40,266 bases of DNA from Methanomicrobia archaeon DTU008 (GTDB taxonomy: Archaea > Thermoplasmatota > Thermoplasmata > Methanomassiliicoccales > Methanomassiliicoccaceae). The stretch spans positions 1 to 40,266 of the forward strand of contig LFRW01000026.1 in the NCBI GenBank assembly GCA_001512965.1, in the 5' to 3' direction. The notes under the pieces were generated by a model. That model was not told the origin of the DNA and did not search any database. It worked only from the letters and a program-made list of their open reading frames with translations. A program made the position numbers and the translations under genes. Below are positions 24,470 to 32,970 of this stretch, piece by piece; the stretch's first letter is position 1; each line of letters starts with the position of its first letter.

Positions 24470-25227
24470 TGAACATGTCCTACGTCATCGCTGTCGCCGG
24501 CAAGGGAGGGGTGGGGAAGAGCACGCTGTCAGCGTTGCTCGTACGATCGCTCAGCGAGCTCACCGGCGAGATAGTCCTGGCCGTCGACGCCGACCCCAAC
24601 GCCAACCTCGGGGATAAGCTGGGCGTCAAGGTGGAGCGGACCATAGGGCAGCTGCGTGAAGACCTGTTGAAGCAGGCCGATGACCTGCCGGCAGGCATGT
24701 CTAAGCAGGATGCCGTGATGTACCACCTCCGCCTGGCCATGGTAGAGGGTGAGAAGTTCGACCTGGTCACCATGGGGCGCCAGGAAGGCCGAGGCTGCTA
24801 TTGCTACATCAACAACCTTCTGCGCACCTTCCTGGACGGCATAATGGACGACTACCGGTACGTCGTCATCGACAACGAGGCGGGGATGGAGCACCTGTCC
24901 CGGCGGACATGCCAGAAGATGGACATGCTGGTGATAGTCACCGACCCCACCGTCGTGGGCCTCACCACCGCCCGGCGCATCCTGGAGCTGGCAATGGAGA
25001 TGGAAGTGGCCTTCTCCCACAGCATGCTGGTGGTGAGCCGTGTCAGGGGTGAACTGTCCTCAACTCTGGTCGACGCCATCGAGGATGCCGGCTTCGAGAA
25101 ATGGACGACGATCCCGCACGACGACGAGATCGACAGGTTGGCCGAGGAGGGCCTACCATTGACCGAACTCTCGAAGGACAGTGCGGTGGCGGTCGCGGTT
25201 AGAGAACTGGTCAATATGATGCATTAA
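24469..25227 (+). CDS. cooC: CooC/AcsF-type nickel-insertion ATPase
   Basis: This 252-residue P-loop ATPase of the MinD/CooC family matures nickel enzymes. The deviant Walker A GKGGVGKST is at residues 11-19, VDADPNANLGDKLG follows, and the nickel-binding C-x-C is C110/C112 (GCYCY). CooC serves CO dehydrogenase; the related AcsF serves acetyl-CoA synthase. As acsB is close by and no CODH catalytic gene is present in the window, either role is possible. Its ATG overlaps the stop of the core-MetE-like gene, so they are coexpressed. Confidence 0.92.
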   Translation: MNMSYVIAVAGKGGVGKSTLSALLVRSLSELTGEIVLAVDADPNANLGDKLGVKVERTIGQLREDLLKQADDLPAGMSKQDAVMYHLRLAMVEGEKFDLVTMGRQEGRGCYCYINNLLRTFLDGIMDDYRYVVIDNEAGMEHLSRRTCQKMDMLVIVTDPTVVGLTTARRILELAMEMEVAFSHSMLVVSRVRGELSSTLVDAIEDAGFEKWTTIPHDDEIDRLAEEGLPLTELSKDSAVAVAVRELVNMMH

Positions 25228-25616
25228 CACTCTTCAGGCTTAATGGGTTCATAAATAAACACACATAATTCCATATGATCTCTTAATATCTCCAGCCTAG
25301 GCGGGGGGAGAAGGCATCAGACTGAAGAAGATGCATATGACAACCATCGTCATGGCGATGGTGCCGACCTAGTTCTTGATAGGTGTGCTCCCAATCTCGA
25401 GGCGAAGTGCGGATGAGTGGTTTCTGACCCGGCTGAAGGACATGTCGTCAAGGTGATCGGCTCCATGATCCATGGGGATCGATGGACGATCATCCATTGA
25501 AAAGGGCTTCAGCTCAGGTGTCGTCCGATGCTCCGCTCTCACGGTTCAGTTTGGACTATCGGCTAGTGGTATCTTTTAGCTGCATACCCATTACCGGACA
25601 ACTCTGAGGGATAGAT
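25228..25616. other. Intergenic region, no gene seen
   Basis: Both strands were read. An A/T-rich stretch just after the cooC stop (ATAAATAAACACACATAATT) may be a 3' region. No long frame has coding character; a 13-codon frame from 25330 ends in TAG. Nothing else could be supported. Confidence 0.5.
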
Positions 25617-26423
25617 TTGGACCTAAATGATGTAATTCCCTATCTGAACATCAGCTGGTTGCAGCTCCTGATCGCCATCATCATACTGGTGGTCGGGTTC
25701 GTGGTCATCAAGATCTTGATGGCGGTCTTGAACAAGATAATGATCAGGGTGGATCTGCCGGAGCTTCTGGTCGGATTCGTATCCCGGGTTCTCAGGATCC
25801 TACTGTATATAGTCCTCCTGCTGGTGTTCCTTGGAGCACTGGGCTTCGAGACGGGCTCCGCCATGCTGGCCATGTCTGCGATAGTAGGCCTGGTCCTGGG
25901 CTTCGGTCTGCAGGACACCATGAACAACTTCTTTGCCGGCGTCTGGCTGGCGATGGTCCGCCCGTTCAAGAAGGATGATTGGATCACGGTGAACGGCTTC
26001 TCCGGAAGGATAGATGCCATCGGCATCATGTCAACGGAGATGGTCACCGCGGACAACGTGTTCATCACGCTGCCAAACAAGACCGTATGGGGCAGCCCGA
26101 TAGTCAACAACAGCCATATGCCGACCAGAAGGGTCGCTGTCACGGTCGGGGCGAGCTACGCCGGGGACCTGGACAGGGCGATCTCCGTCGCCATGGACCT
26201 TCTTAACCGCCACCCCCTGATCCTCAAGGACCCTGCACCCTCCGTGATCGTCACCGAGCTGACCGACACCAAGGTGAACCTGTCCCTCAGGGCGTGGGTC
26301 AAGAACGCGGACTATTGGAAGGTCAACTGGGACCTCAGCAAGAGCGTGGTGGAGGAGTTCAGGAGGAACGGCATAGAGATCCCGCTGCCACGAATGGACG
26401 TCCGCGTCCAGGGAGAAGTCTGA
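25617..26423 (+). CDS. MscS-family mechanosensitive ion channel
   Basis: This 268-residue protein is a compact MscS-type channel that opens under membrane tension to release solutes. Two hydrophobic helices (residues about 15-35 and 55-80) come before the pore helix region AMSAIVGLVLGFGLQDTMNNF. The beta domain then has VRPFKKDDWITVNGFSGRI and ITLPNKTVWGSPIVN, and the C-terminal domain ends in IEIPLP. The start is TTG at 25617, with GAGGG seven to ten bases upstream. It lies between cooC and the convergent acs operon. Confidence 0.92.
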   Translation: MDLNDVIPYLNISWLQLLIAIIILVVGFVVIKILMAVLNKIMIRVDLPELLVGFVSRVLRILLYIVLLLVFLGALGFETGSAMLAMSAIVGLVLGFGLQDTMNNFFAGVWLAMVRPFKKDDWITVNGFSGRIDAIGIMSTEMVTADNVFITLPNKTVWGSPIVNNSHMPTRRVAVTVGASYAGDLDRAISVAMDLLNRHPLILKDPAPSVIVTELTDTKVNLSLRAWVKNADYWKVNWDLSKSVVEEFRRNGIEIPLPRMDVRVQGEV

Positions 26424-26447
26424 CCGCTTCTCCCCCCTTTCCTTTTA
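26411..26447 (+). terminator. Strong intrinsic-like terminator after mscS
   Basis: GGGAGAAG (26411-26418) pairs perfectly with CTTCTCCC (26427-26434), an 8-base stem with an 8-base loop around the stop codon, followed by a T/C-rich run (CCTTTCCTTTT). This is the clearest hairpin-plus-T-tract in the window. Confidence 0.65.
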
Positions 26448-26747
26448 TATCGTTAGAAAAGGCCTCTCTCGGCAACGACCGTAAAAAGTGCGGCCCGAGC
26501 CGGCTGAAGCGGACGCGACACGTTGCAACAGGTCGAGAAGCGACCTCCTTGATGATTTATGGGGCGTTCGTGAACGGCGCCCTTCATGGCGCGGCGACCA
26601 CCAGGCCGACCTCCATTCCTACATTTCTCTTCCAAACATATCCGACATGACGTCCTCTGGTGGACATGATGAGGAAAGGAAGAGGAGAAAGATGTATGCA
26701 GACCCATCCGCGGCGATGCGGAAGGGTCTGGACCGTTCCACTCGTCC
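26448..26747. other. Convergent intergenic region
   Basis: Between the MscS terminator and the end of acsC nothing with coding character could be supported on either strand. Open frames that exist lack a ribosome-binding site and normal codon use. Confidence 0.5.
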
Positions 26748-28067
26748 TCAGATCTGGCCGCTCTTCAACAGCTTGGGGATTCCAGACGATTCCCTTGGGC
26801 CGACCACGACCTTCAGGCCGCTGAGCTCCTGCAGTTTGCCCGACATGCGGGACAGCATTCCAGGTATGATAAGCGTACCCTTCTTGCTCCTCTCCTTCGC
26901 AGAGGTCTCTTCCAGCGCGGTGACGACGCTTTCCGCCGACAGCTTGCCGGCCGAGAACGCCGTCAGGACCGACAACCCTTCGGTATCGACGACGAGGAGC
27001 CATGCCGGGACCTTGGACTTCTCGATGTCGGCCAATACGGTGTAGTAGGTCAGTGAGAAGTTGGTAGTGAACAGTATGGGCGAATCCTCCCTTGGATCGT
27101 TCACTGGATACAGGCCGGCCTTCACCTGGATGGGCACCTGCGGGTCCGTGTAGATGTTCTGCCTCAGCACGAACAGCGGAAGCGCATGGGCGGGATCGAG
27201 GTCGTCGAGCAGCACGATGCCACCGTACTTCATGGTGGACAGCATGGCCTTGAGGACCGCTCGCTCATCGCCGCATGCGTTCAGCACTATCGGGTACCCC
27301 AGGCCGCGGAAGGTCTTCTTGACGGCGTTCTTCCGCACGATGGTGTTCTTCTCCACCAGGTCCTTTGCCCGTTGAGGGGCTAGATCGAGCATCAGGTCCT
27401 CGACGCCGGCCTTGCGGGCGCGCTCCGCCATGTCGGCCAATGTATTGAGGTCCTCGCTCCTCAGGGCGAGGGGGCATTTCAGCTCCTTTGCCACGGCGGC
27501 CATTTCCTCGACGTTCTCGGCGGTGGCGGCATACAGCAATGGCCTGGTCAGGCCGGCCGCGGCCTGTCTCAACGCCTCCGGCCTATCGGACATGAGCACC
27601 ATGGGCAACCCTTCGTTCGCCACGCGGGACGCCATGGCCGCGAACGTGCTGGCATCTCCCGAATCGTTCCTGACGGCGAGCATGTCGAGCGCTAGCGTCT
27701 GGCCAACGCGGTCGAACACGAGGTCCCGGGCCCGTTGAAGCTTCCCTTCCACCTCCTCGTCCGACGCTGAGTCCGAGATGACGATGGCATACCTGGTGGG
27801 GTGGAAGAACTTCTTCTCATGCCGGTACAGTTCGGTCTCATCGCCCAGCTCCACCTTCTTGGGTCCATCCCCGATGGTCACGAGGCGGATGGGCGGGGCG
27901 GAGGAAGCCTCCAGCTTTGCCTTCGCCTCCTCGCTCACGAAGGGGCAATCCGACAGCTTGACCTTCTGATTGGCGAGCTGCATGGCGAAGGCAAGGCAAG
28001 TGGGGAAGTTGCACTTCCCGCAGTTCTTCTTCGGTAGATGTTTGAAGATCTCTATAGCCGTGGCCAT
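26748..28067 (-). CDS. acsC: Corrinoid Fe-S protein large subunit AcsC/CdhE
   Basis: This subunit carries the [4Fe-4S] cluster that reactivates the corrinoid and, at its C-terminus, binds the cobamide; it passes methyl to acetyl-CoA synthase. From the ATG at 28067 it has 439 residues. The cluster ligands are C16, C19, C24 and C41 (KKNCGKCNFPTC...DCPF). Later segments such as FDRVGQTLALD, RQNIYTDPQVPIQV, TTNFSLTYYTV and VDTEGLSVLTAFSAGK closely resemble bacterial AcsC. GGTGA lies five bases above the ATG; a GTG at 28076 is possible but lacks a site. It starts one base after the acsD stop. Confidence 0.95.
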   Translation of the reverse strand: MATAIEIFKHLPKKNCGKCNFPTCLAFAMQLANQKVKLSDCPFVSEEAKAKLEASSAPPIRLVTIGDGPKKVELGDETELYRHEKKFFHPTRYAIVISDSASDEEVEGKLQRARDLVFDRVGQTLALDMLAVRNDSGDASTFAAMASRVANEGLPMVLMSDRPEALRQAAAGLTRPLLYAATAENVEEMAAVAKELKCPLALRSEDLNTLADMAERARKAGVEDLMLDLAPQRAKDLVEKNTIVRKNAVKKTFRGLGYPIVLNACGDERAVLKAMLSTMKYGGIVLLDDLDPAHALPLFVLRQNIYTDPQVPIQVKAGLYPVNDPREDSPILFTTNFSLTYYTVLADIEKSKVPAWLLVVDTEGLSVLTAFSAGKLSAESVVTALEETSAKERSKKGTLIIPGMLSRMSGKLQELSGLKVVVGPRESSGIPKLLKSGQI

Positions 28068-28068
28068 T

Positions 28069-29016
28069 TCACTCACCCCTCAGTTCCTCGATGGCGTCTT
28101 TCAGGATCTCCAAGCTGCGCGGATGCCGGACTATGAGCAGGTCGGCCCCAGACAGAAGGGCGGCCAGGCCGGTCGTGGCCTCCCACCATGCGCCCCTTTC
28201 CTCAGCGTCCCCCCATGCGGCGTTCTCTTCCGTGGCCTCCCTTGTCTCCCACGACGAGGTAAGGTCGCAGCACATGGGCGTCTGCAGCATGCGATCGCCC
28301 ATCAACGCGGCCAGGCGTATGCGCTCATTGACCGAGTATGAATACTCCAGTCCCACACCCAGGGCTGCCATGAGGGGGTCCATGACAACATTCTCGAGCT
28401 TGGTCCCAAAGTCGGCCAGCAGGATGTTCATCTGCTTTGCCAGATTGACGTCCAGATTGGAGTAGGCTATGAGGGCGTGGCCGTTGGCGGTGGCAGCGGC
28501 GGATATGCTCTTGTAGGCGTTCTCCTCGGCCTGCCCCAGCAGGACCCTCTCTCCGGCGCAGGCGTTGCTCACCAGCTCCATGGCATTGGCGTCCTTCTCG
28601 GTGTTCCCGCCACCATAGACCATCAGGGGCAGGTCCACTGCCTTCAGGACGCTCAGGACGGTCGCCACCGCATCTTCCGCCGGGGCATCCTTCCCTTCAG
28701 GGTCGAGGGAGCGGAGCTTCAAGCATATCATGTCCGCACCCAGCTCCTTCCAGCGTGCGGCCCACGCCACTGGATCGTTGGCGACGTCGCTGAATGCGGC
28801 GATGCTTAGCTCAGGAACGCCCTCTGTGTAGTCGAGGACCTCTCCGGCCAGGCGTTGCTTGTGCCCCAACCCTTCGTACGATAGGAACGGCATACCGCTC
28901 CCGCCACCCAGCATGATGGGGGCCGAGCGGCTGCCGCCTTCCGCGGGCGAATTGCCAATGGTAACCGTTCCTATCTTGCCTGACCATTTCTCCTTGGGTA
29001 TAGGGACCTCGACCAT
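28069..29016 (-). CDS. acsD: Corrinoid Fe-S protein small subunit AcsD/CdhD
   Basis: AcsD forms a TIM-barrel heterodimer with AcsC and helps hold the cobamide. The protein has 315 residues, close to bacterial AcsD and shorter than typical methanogen CdhD. Recognisable segments are GSRSAPIMLGGGSGMPF, GADMICLKLRSLDPEGKD, LMVYGGGNTEKD, VLLGQAEENAYKS, AYSNLDVNLAKQMNIL and MAALGVGLEYSYSVNERIRL. AGAGGA six bases before the ATG at 29016 favours that start over 29022. It follows acsB by 11 bases, within a three-gene operon. Confidence 0.94.
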   Translation of the reverse strand: MVEVPIPKEKWSGKIGTVTIGNSPAEGGSRSAPIMLGGGSGMPFLSYEGLGHKQRLAGEVLDYTEGVPELSIAAFSDVANDPVAWAARWKELGADMICLKLRSLDPEGKDAPAEDAVATVLSVLKAVDLPLMVYGGGNTEKDANAMELVSNACAGERVLLGQAEENAYKSISAAATANGHALIAYSNLDVNLAKQMNILLADFGTKLENVVMDPLMAALGVGLEYSYSVNERIRLAALMGDRMLQTPMCCDLTSSWETREATEENAAWGDAEERGAWWEATTGLAALLSGADLLIVRHPRSLEILKDAIEELRGE

Positions 29017-29027
29017 CTTCATTCCTC

Positions 29028-31172
29028 TCAGGACAGCAGGGGAGGCATGCGAAGCGCGGGATGGTCGACCTTGGCCATCCACTCCATCAGCCCTTCAGCA
29101 TCGGTGGTGACAGTCTCATCGGCTATCTTGTCCACGAAGTCTGGCTCACCCAGCTCCCTTGCCCGGGCCTCCAATGCCTCGCGCATGCTCTCTTTCAGCT
29201 CCTTCGGCATCCAGGAGATGCGCAGGAACCCGCCGTCCGCAGAGATGAATTTTCTGCTCGTTAAATACTTTCGCCCTGCGCCGATGAATCCCGGCGTCTG
29301 TTTCCCGCCTCCGACCGAGCCAGCCAAGGAGGAGAACTTCATTCCTAGCGGTATCATCCCAGGATACTCGCGGTTGACCACCACTACGGACTGCATGTCG
29401 GGCGACATGGCGACGATCACCTCGAAACAGCCGCACGAGGTCATGGGATCCTCCATGAGCGAGTAGATGTTGAACCGTTCGATCTTATGGTGTGAAGCCT
29501 CGTAGACGGCCTCATTGACACCGGCGAACTGTCCCTTCTCTGCATCGATGCATTCCCCTTTGACTATAGGCTGGTTGGGTCCGGCAGGAGCGATCTCCTT
29601 CGACGCCCTGGCATCGAGCCAGTTGATGGCTCCGCACAGCCCCAGGCGCTCCGGCGTTATGACGCAGATGTGGTCTGGTGCGAACGAGGCGCAGAGTGAG
29701 CAGGTATAGAACTCGTCGACGTTCTCATCGGTGAGCCCGGCCAGCCGGGCATCCCTTCTGCCATATATCTCCATGGCCTCGGACGATCGCCTTCGCACCT
29801 CGTCCTCATCGGTCACTATGGTGACCTGGATGCGGGATACGAGCCCGCCGAACTCCTCCTTGAACTTGGTTATGAGGATGTTCCCGAAATGCTTGAAGGT
29901 CAGCCCTGCCTCCACCGACGAACGGCTCAGCCGGATCCAGTTGAGGTTTCTCTGCCCGGTGTGCCATGCTCCCTCGGCATAATTGATGAACTGATGGATG
30001 CGGCGTTCGAGGACGCTTTCGAAGTCCTCCTCCATCTTCTTCCCGTACACATCCACGACTATCGCCAGCGCGGTCGACGATCCAGCTTCCATCTCGTCGA
30101 CGTCCTTGCCGATGAGGGTGATGCGCCCATCCTCGACCTCGTCCTCCGGCCGTGACCGGAGCAGTTCGAACGTCGGCGTCTTGGCCGCCCCGCCCGCCTC
30201 CACATAGGTGTCCGGCCGTCGGACGATCTCGCCCTCGAACGCCGGGCCGTAAGCCACTGGAATGTCCACCGGGGCTAGCTTCACGCGTATTCCCCTTGCC
30301 TCTATGGCGGCCTGCACCATCTTTTCCGGGGACACGCTCAGCAAGGCGTCCGGTATGTCCTCCACTTCCTGGTCCGTCAGCACCGGGGCGCAATTGAAGA
30401 TGGCCGCCAGGCCCACCGCGGCCATGATGTCGTCGAGCGGTCCGAAATGCAGCACGAACGTCTTCGGCCTCTTCGACAGGTAATCGCGCAAGGTCTCGCG
30501 GTCACCGCGCTGCACCCCTCCGAAGGAGAGCGCACCGCGTATGGCGAAGTTCAGGGCGTGTACGATCTGCGTACCCTCCCCAACGGGATAGAGCATCATG
30601 CCCAGCCCCATCTTGATGTTGGCGTTCCTTAGCTGCTCGATGATCTCATTGGACGCGATTATCAGCATGCCCTTGGACTGCAGGTCCCTCACTATGCTGA
30701 CCAACTGTCCCGGGTCCGGGGCCTTCCCTGCCAGCACGGCGACGCCAGGGATGGTGTCGTCGACCAGTGCGACTCCCAGCTCCCGCAGCAACTTGTCAGG
30801 GATGAATCCGCAGTAGCCAGTGCCCTCATAGGGATGCGGGTCCTCTACGTATCTAAGCGCCTCTATGATCTCGGCCGCGATCATCGTGGCCTCACCCGCG
30901 ACCAGTGCATTCTCGACCGTCGGCTCGTCGCGCAGACGGGACCTATAGTCCTCCAGCAGTGGGCGGATGTCGGATAGGTGTAGCACTTCCCGTCCATCCC
31001 AGGCATACACGGCGGGAAGCTCGTAGGCCGTTTCGGGATACTCGACCGTCCGTTCCTCGCCGTACTTTGCCACAGTGTCGTCAAGTGCGCCCGCGGCCAG
31101 CCGCAGGAGCGTTCTCGCTCCTCGTATGCCCATCTCGAAGATCTGTTCTGCGCTAGCCCTACTGGAGTTCAA
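29028..31172 (-). CDS. acsB: Acetyl-CoA synthase, long bacterial-type AcsB (beta subunit)
   Basis: AcsB joins CO, a corrinoid-bound methyl group and CoA into acetyl-CoA at the nickel-containing A cluster. It has 714 residues. A-cluster cysteines are C491, C494, C503 and C513 (TCSLCASFAPDHICVITPER then LGLCG), plus C580 and C582 (SCGCFE), matching the spacing of Moorella AcsB (506, 509, 518, 528, 595, 597). The first 310 residues form the domain that contacts CO dehydrogenase (YPETAYELP, AGEATMIAAEIIEALRY, GTQIVHALNFAIR). Archaeal CdhC usually lacks this domain, so the form is bacterial. The TTG start has GGAGG seven bases upstream. It heads acsB-acsD-acsC. Confidence 0.96.
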   Translation of the reverse strand: MNSSRASAEQIFEMGIRGARTLLRLAAGALDDTVAKYGEERTVEYPETAYELPAVYAWDGREVLHLSDIRPLLEDYRSRLRDEPTVENALVAGEATMIAAEIIEALRYVEDPHPYEGTGYCGFIPDKLLRELGVALVDDTIPGVAVLAGKAPDPGQLVSIVRDLQSKGMLIIASNEIIEQLRNANIKMGLGMMLYPVGEGTQIVHALNFAIRGALSFGGVQRGDRETLRDYLSKRPKTFVLHFGPLDDIMAAVGLAAIFNCAPVLTDQEVEDIPDALLSVSPEKMVQAAIEARGIRVKLAPVDIPVAYGPAFEGEIVRRPDTYVEAGGAAKTPTFELLRSRPEDEVEDGRITLIGKDVDEMEAGSSTALAIVVDVYGKKMEEDFESVLERRIHQFINYAEGAWHTGQRNLNWIRLSRSSVEAGLTFKHFGNILITKFKEEFGGLVSRIQVTIVTDEDEVRRRSSEAMEIYGRRDARLAGLTDENVDEFYTCSLCASFAPDHICVITPERLGLCGAINWLDARASKEIAPAGPNQPIVKGECIDAEKGQFAGVNEAVYEASHHKIERFNIYSLMEDPMTSCGCFEVIVAMSPDMQSVVVVNREYPGMIPLGMKFSSLAGSVGGGKQTPGFIGAGRKYLTSRKFISADGGFLRISWMPKELKESMREALEARARELGEPDFVDKIADETVTTDAEGLMEWMAKVDHPALRMPPLLS

Positions 31173-31201
31173 TCATCAGCCTCCATCGAAGTTACAGGAT
31201 C

Positions 31202-31225
31202 GCGCCAACCCTGAGGGGGTGGCGC
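31202..31225 (-). promoter_or_regulatory. Inverted repeat in the acsB leader
   Basis: GCGCCAACC (31202-31210) pairs with GGGTGGCGC (31217-31225) in eight of nine positions around a six-base loop. It lies between the TATA box at 31247-31258 and the TTG start of acsB, at or just after the expected start of transcription. It could be an operator or a hairpin at the 5' end of the mRNA. It is seen in the sequence; the function is inferred. Confidence 0.4.
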
Positions 31226-31246
31226 ATCCGCTCTAATGGCACCTAC

Positions 31247-31258
31247 ATAGATATATCC
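31247..31258 (-). promoter_or_regulatory. TATA-like box for the acsBDC operon
   Basis: The minus strand reads GATATATCTATG, about 75-86 bases above the acsB TTG. A leader of about 50 bases is expected. It sits in the 124-base gap after the double-ACT gene, implying that the acs operon is independently transcribed. Confidence 0.5.
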
Positions 31259-31296
31259 AGCGTGCCACCTGTTAGCAGGGAAGGGAACTGACCAGC

Positions 31297-32235
31297 CTAG
31301 ATCACGATCGGCTTGAAAGGTCCGACCTCGGACGGCGACTTGAAGGATGACAGGGCCACCTCTATCCGCGCCCGCAGCTCGTCCAGGGAGACGGAGCATT
31401 TGCTGACGTCGGCCACCACGTCCAGTGACATGCTCTCGTAATAGTTGAGCACCTTCGTGTGGAGCATCAACAGGTTGACGTTGGAGCGAGACATGGCGTC
31501 GGCGACCTGGTGGATGGCCCCTGGCTTGTCCGGGACCGTCATGTTTACCGATATCAATCTGACCGACGGATCGAGCATGGTGATGCTCAGCACATAGGAG
31601 TTCATGTCGCCGACCATCATGAACGGCCGCCCGTCCACCTCGCTCCCGAGCTCGGCCATGAACTCTTCCGGAATGACGAACTCGTTCTTTCGTATCTGCG
31701 AAGGAGTGCGGCTCTTGCGCTTGATCATCTTGGTCTTGATCGTCCGGGAGGCGGAGATGGCCCCCTTGGTATACCGGTCGGCGATGTGCGATTCGCTCAG
31801 CTTCATCGAATCGACCTTGTCCAGGGAGGACGGCGAGTTCCTCTTTGCCGAACTGAACTCGGCGATGAGGTCGTCCGGCTCGCCGAAATAGGAGAGGTCG
31901 ACCAGCATCTTCCACACCATGACCGCCCCCGAGATCATGCTCAGTGACTCGGAGTTCAATATGTCCACGTTGCGGTCTGCCAGGAATTTTGACGCCTGGG
32001 CGCATGCACCTGGCTGGTCGATCATGTTGATGGTCAGGTCGTAGAGCAAGCGGTAGTTCTCAGGTCCGAACGTGGAGAGGACGATCTCATGGGAGGAGGT
32101 GTCCTTTCCTTCGTAGCGGAACATGGTGGAGAAGACCTGGCTCCCGTTCACCAAGCCCAGTGGCTCTCCGATCTCCTGGTCGATCGTAATGCTGTTCCCG
32201 TTCAACCGTCCGAACTGCCAGAGCCTCATATCCAT
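31297..32235 (-). CDS. Double-ACT-domain protein, probably a regulator
   Basis: From the ATG at 32235 this protein has 312 residues. Two ACT domains are visible: LLYDLTINMIDQPGACAQAS at about 63-82 with its following strands, and ISVNMTVPDKPGAIHQVADA in the last third. ACT domains bind amino acids or other small ligands. The middle holds a basic segment (RTIKTKMIKRKSRTPSQIRK) and FVIPEEFMAELGSEVDGRPF. No DNA-binding fold or enzyme domain is clear. It lies just above the acs operon on the same strand. Upstream in-frame sequence to 32409 does not look coding. Confidence 0.75.
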   Translation of the reverse strand: MDMRLWQFGRLNGNSITIDQEIGEPLGLVNGSQVFSTMFRYEGKDTSSHEIVLSTFGPENYRLLYDLTINMIDQPGACAQASKFLADRNVDILNSESLSMISGAVMVWKMLVDLSYFGEPDDLIAEFSSAKRNSPSSLDKVDSMKLSESHIADRYTKGAISASRTIKTKMIKRKSRTPSQIRKNEFVIPEEFMAELGSEVDGRPFMMVGDMNSYVLSITMLDPSVRLISVNMTVPDKPGAIHQVADAMSRSNVNLLMLHTKVLNYYESMSLDVVADVSKCSVSLDELRARIEVALSSFKSPSEVGPFKPIVI

Positions 32236-32418
32236 GACCCTGAACGACCAATGGCCTTCCGGGTGATAAAGCTTGTCAGGCCATCCTCCGATGTGGAACG
32301 GCAAGCCGAAGCATGTTGCGGTCCCATGCTGAGAACTGGATGCATCGGTCTCGATCCCACGAGGGATCATAGGCGTGCAGATCGCATGCATCATATGGCC
32401 AGACCTCATGATGGCATC

Positions 32419-32871
32419 TTACATCCGGCGATCGGGCCAGAGCGTCCTCTGCTCATTCTCCTTGAACGAATATCTGCGAGGATTGGCATTTACGAACACA
32501 TAGCGGACGGGCACCCGGCGCGTCGTCCCCATCCGGAACGGGCAAACGGGACATTTCTTGCCGATGGTCACCGTCCCACCAGATATGGTGCGGTTTCGAA
32601 CCCGCTTCAGCTTCGAGCCGCACACCGGGCATGTGATCACCCGCTTTCTCCTTCGGGTGTCCCGGCTCTCGACCTCCACCTTCACCAGCCTTGCGTTTAT
32701 AGCCGTCTTGCGTACCCTTTCTTCGGTCACGCCATACATCGGGTCGATCCGCCGCAGCTCCTCCCTGACTAGATCGGTCAGTTGACGCTGCGAGCCCACG
32801 ACGTTCAAGTCTCGGATGGCGGCAGCGACCGCCGCCGCAAGGACCTCCGTCGTGGGCACCCGATACGCCAT
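32419..32871 (-). CDS. Zinc-ribbon protein with N-terminal helical domain
   Basis: This 150-residue basic protein has two CxxC pairs (CPVCGSKLKRV and CPVCPFRMG), together a likely zinc ribbon. The N-terminal 70 residues look helical and could be a winged-helix-like domain (SQRQLTDLVREELRRID then TEERVRKTAI). Such proteins are often nucleic-acid binders. The family is not recognised. The ATG at 32871 is preferred, with GTG at 32877 possible. It is divergent from the cyclic-diphosphoglycerate-synthetase-like gene. Confidence 0.75.
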   Translation of the reverse strand: MAYRVPTTEVLAAAVAAAIRDLNVVGSQRQLTDLVREELRRIDPMYGVTEERVRKTAINARLVKVEVESRDTRRRKRVITCPVCGSKLKRVRNRTISGGTVTIGKKCPVCPFRMGTTRRVPVRYVFVNANPRRYSFKENEQRTLWPDRRM

Positions 32872-32970
32872 GTTCACCGCATGGCCTCATGGATTAAAGA
32901 GGATTTCCGAAACATCGTCTCGCCGAGACCCTAATAAACCAGATAGGCACTCCCTGTGCCTCGGATCATC

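Noticed and set aside
25330-25372. 13-codon frame between cooC and mscS
   Set aside because: Too short, no support beyond an ATG and a stop.
29806-30393. 195-codon minus-strand frame inside acsB
   Set aside because: It lies wholly within acsB in another frame and is Gly/Arg-rich, a high-GC artefact.
31169-32005. 278-codon minus-strand frame overlapping the double-ACT gene
   Set aside because: It is in another frame of the same strand; the ACT protein has recognisable domains there and this frame is Arg/Gly/His-rich with no resemblance to a protein.
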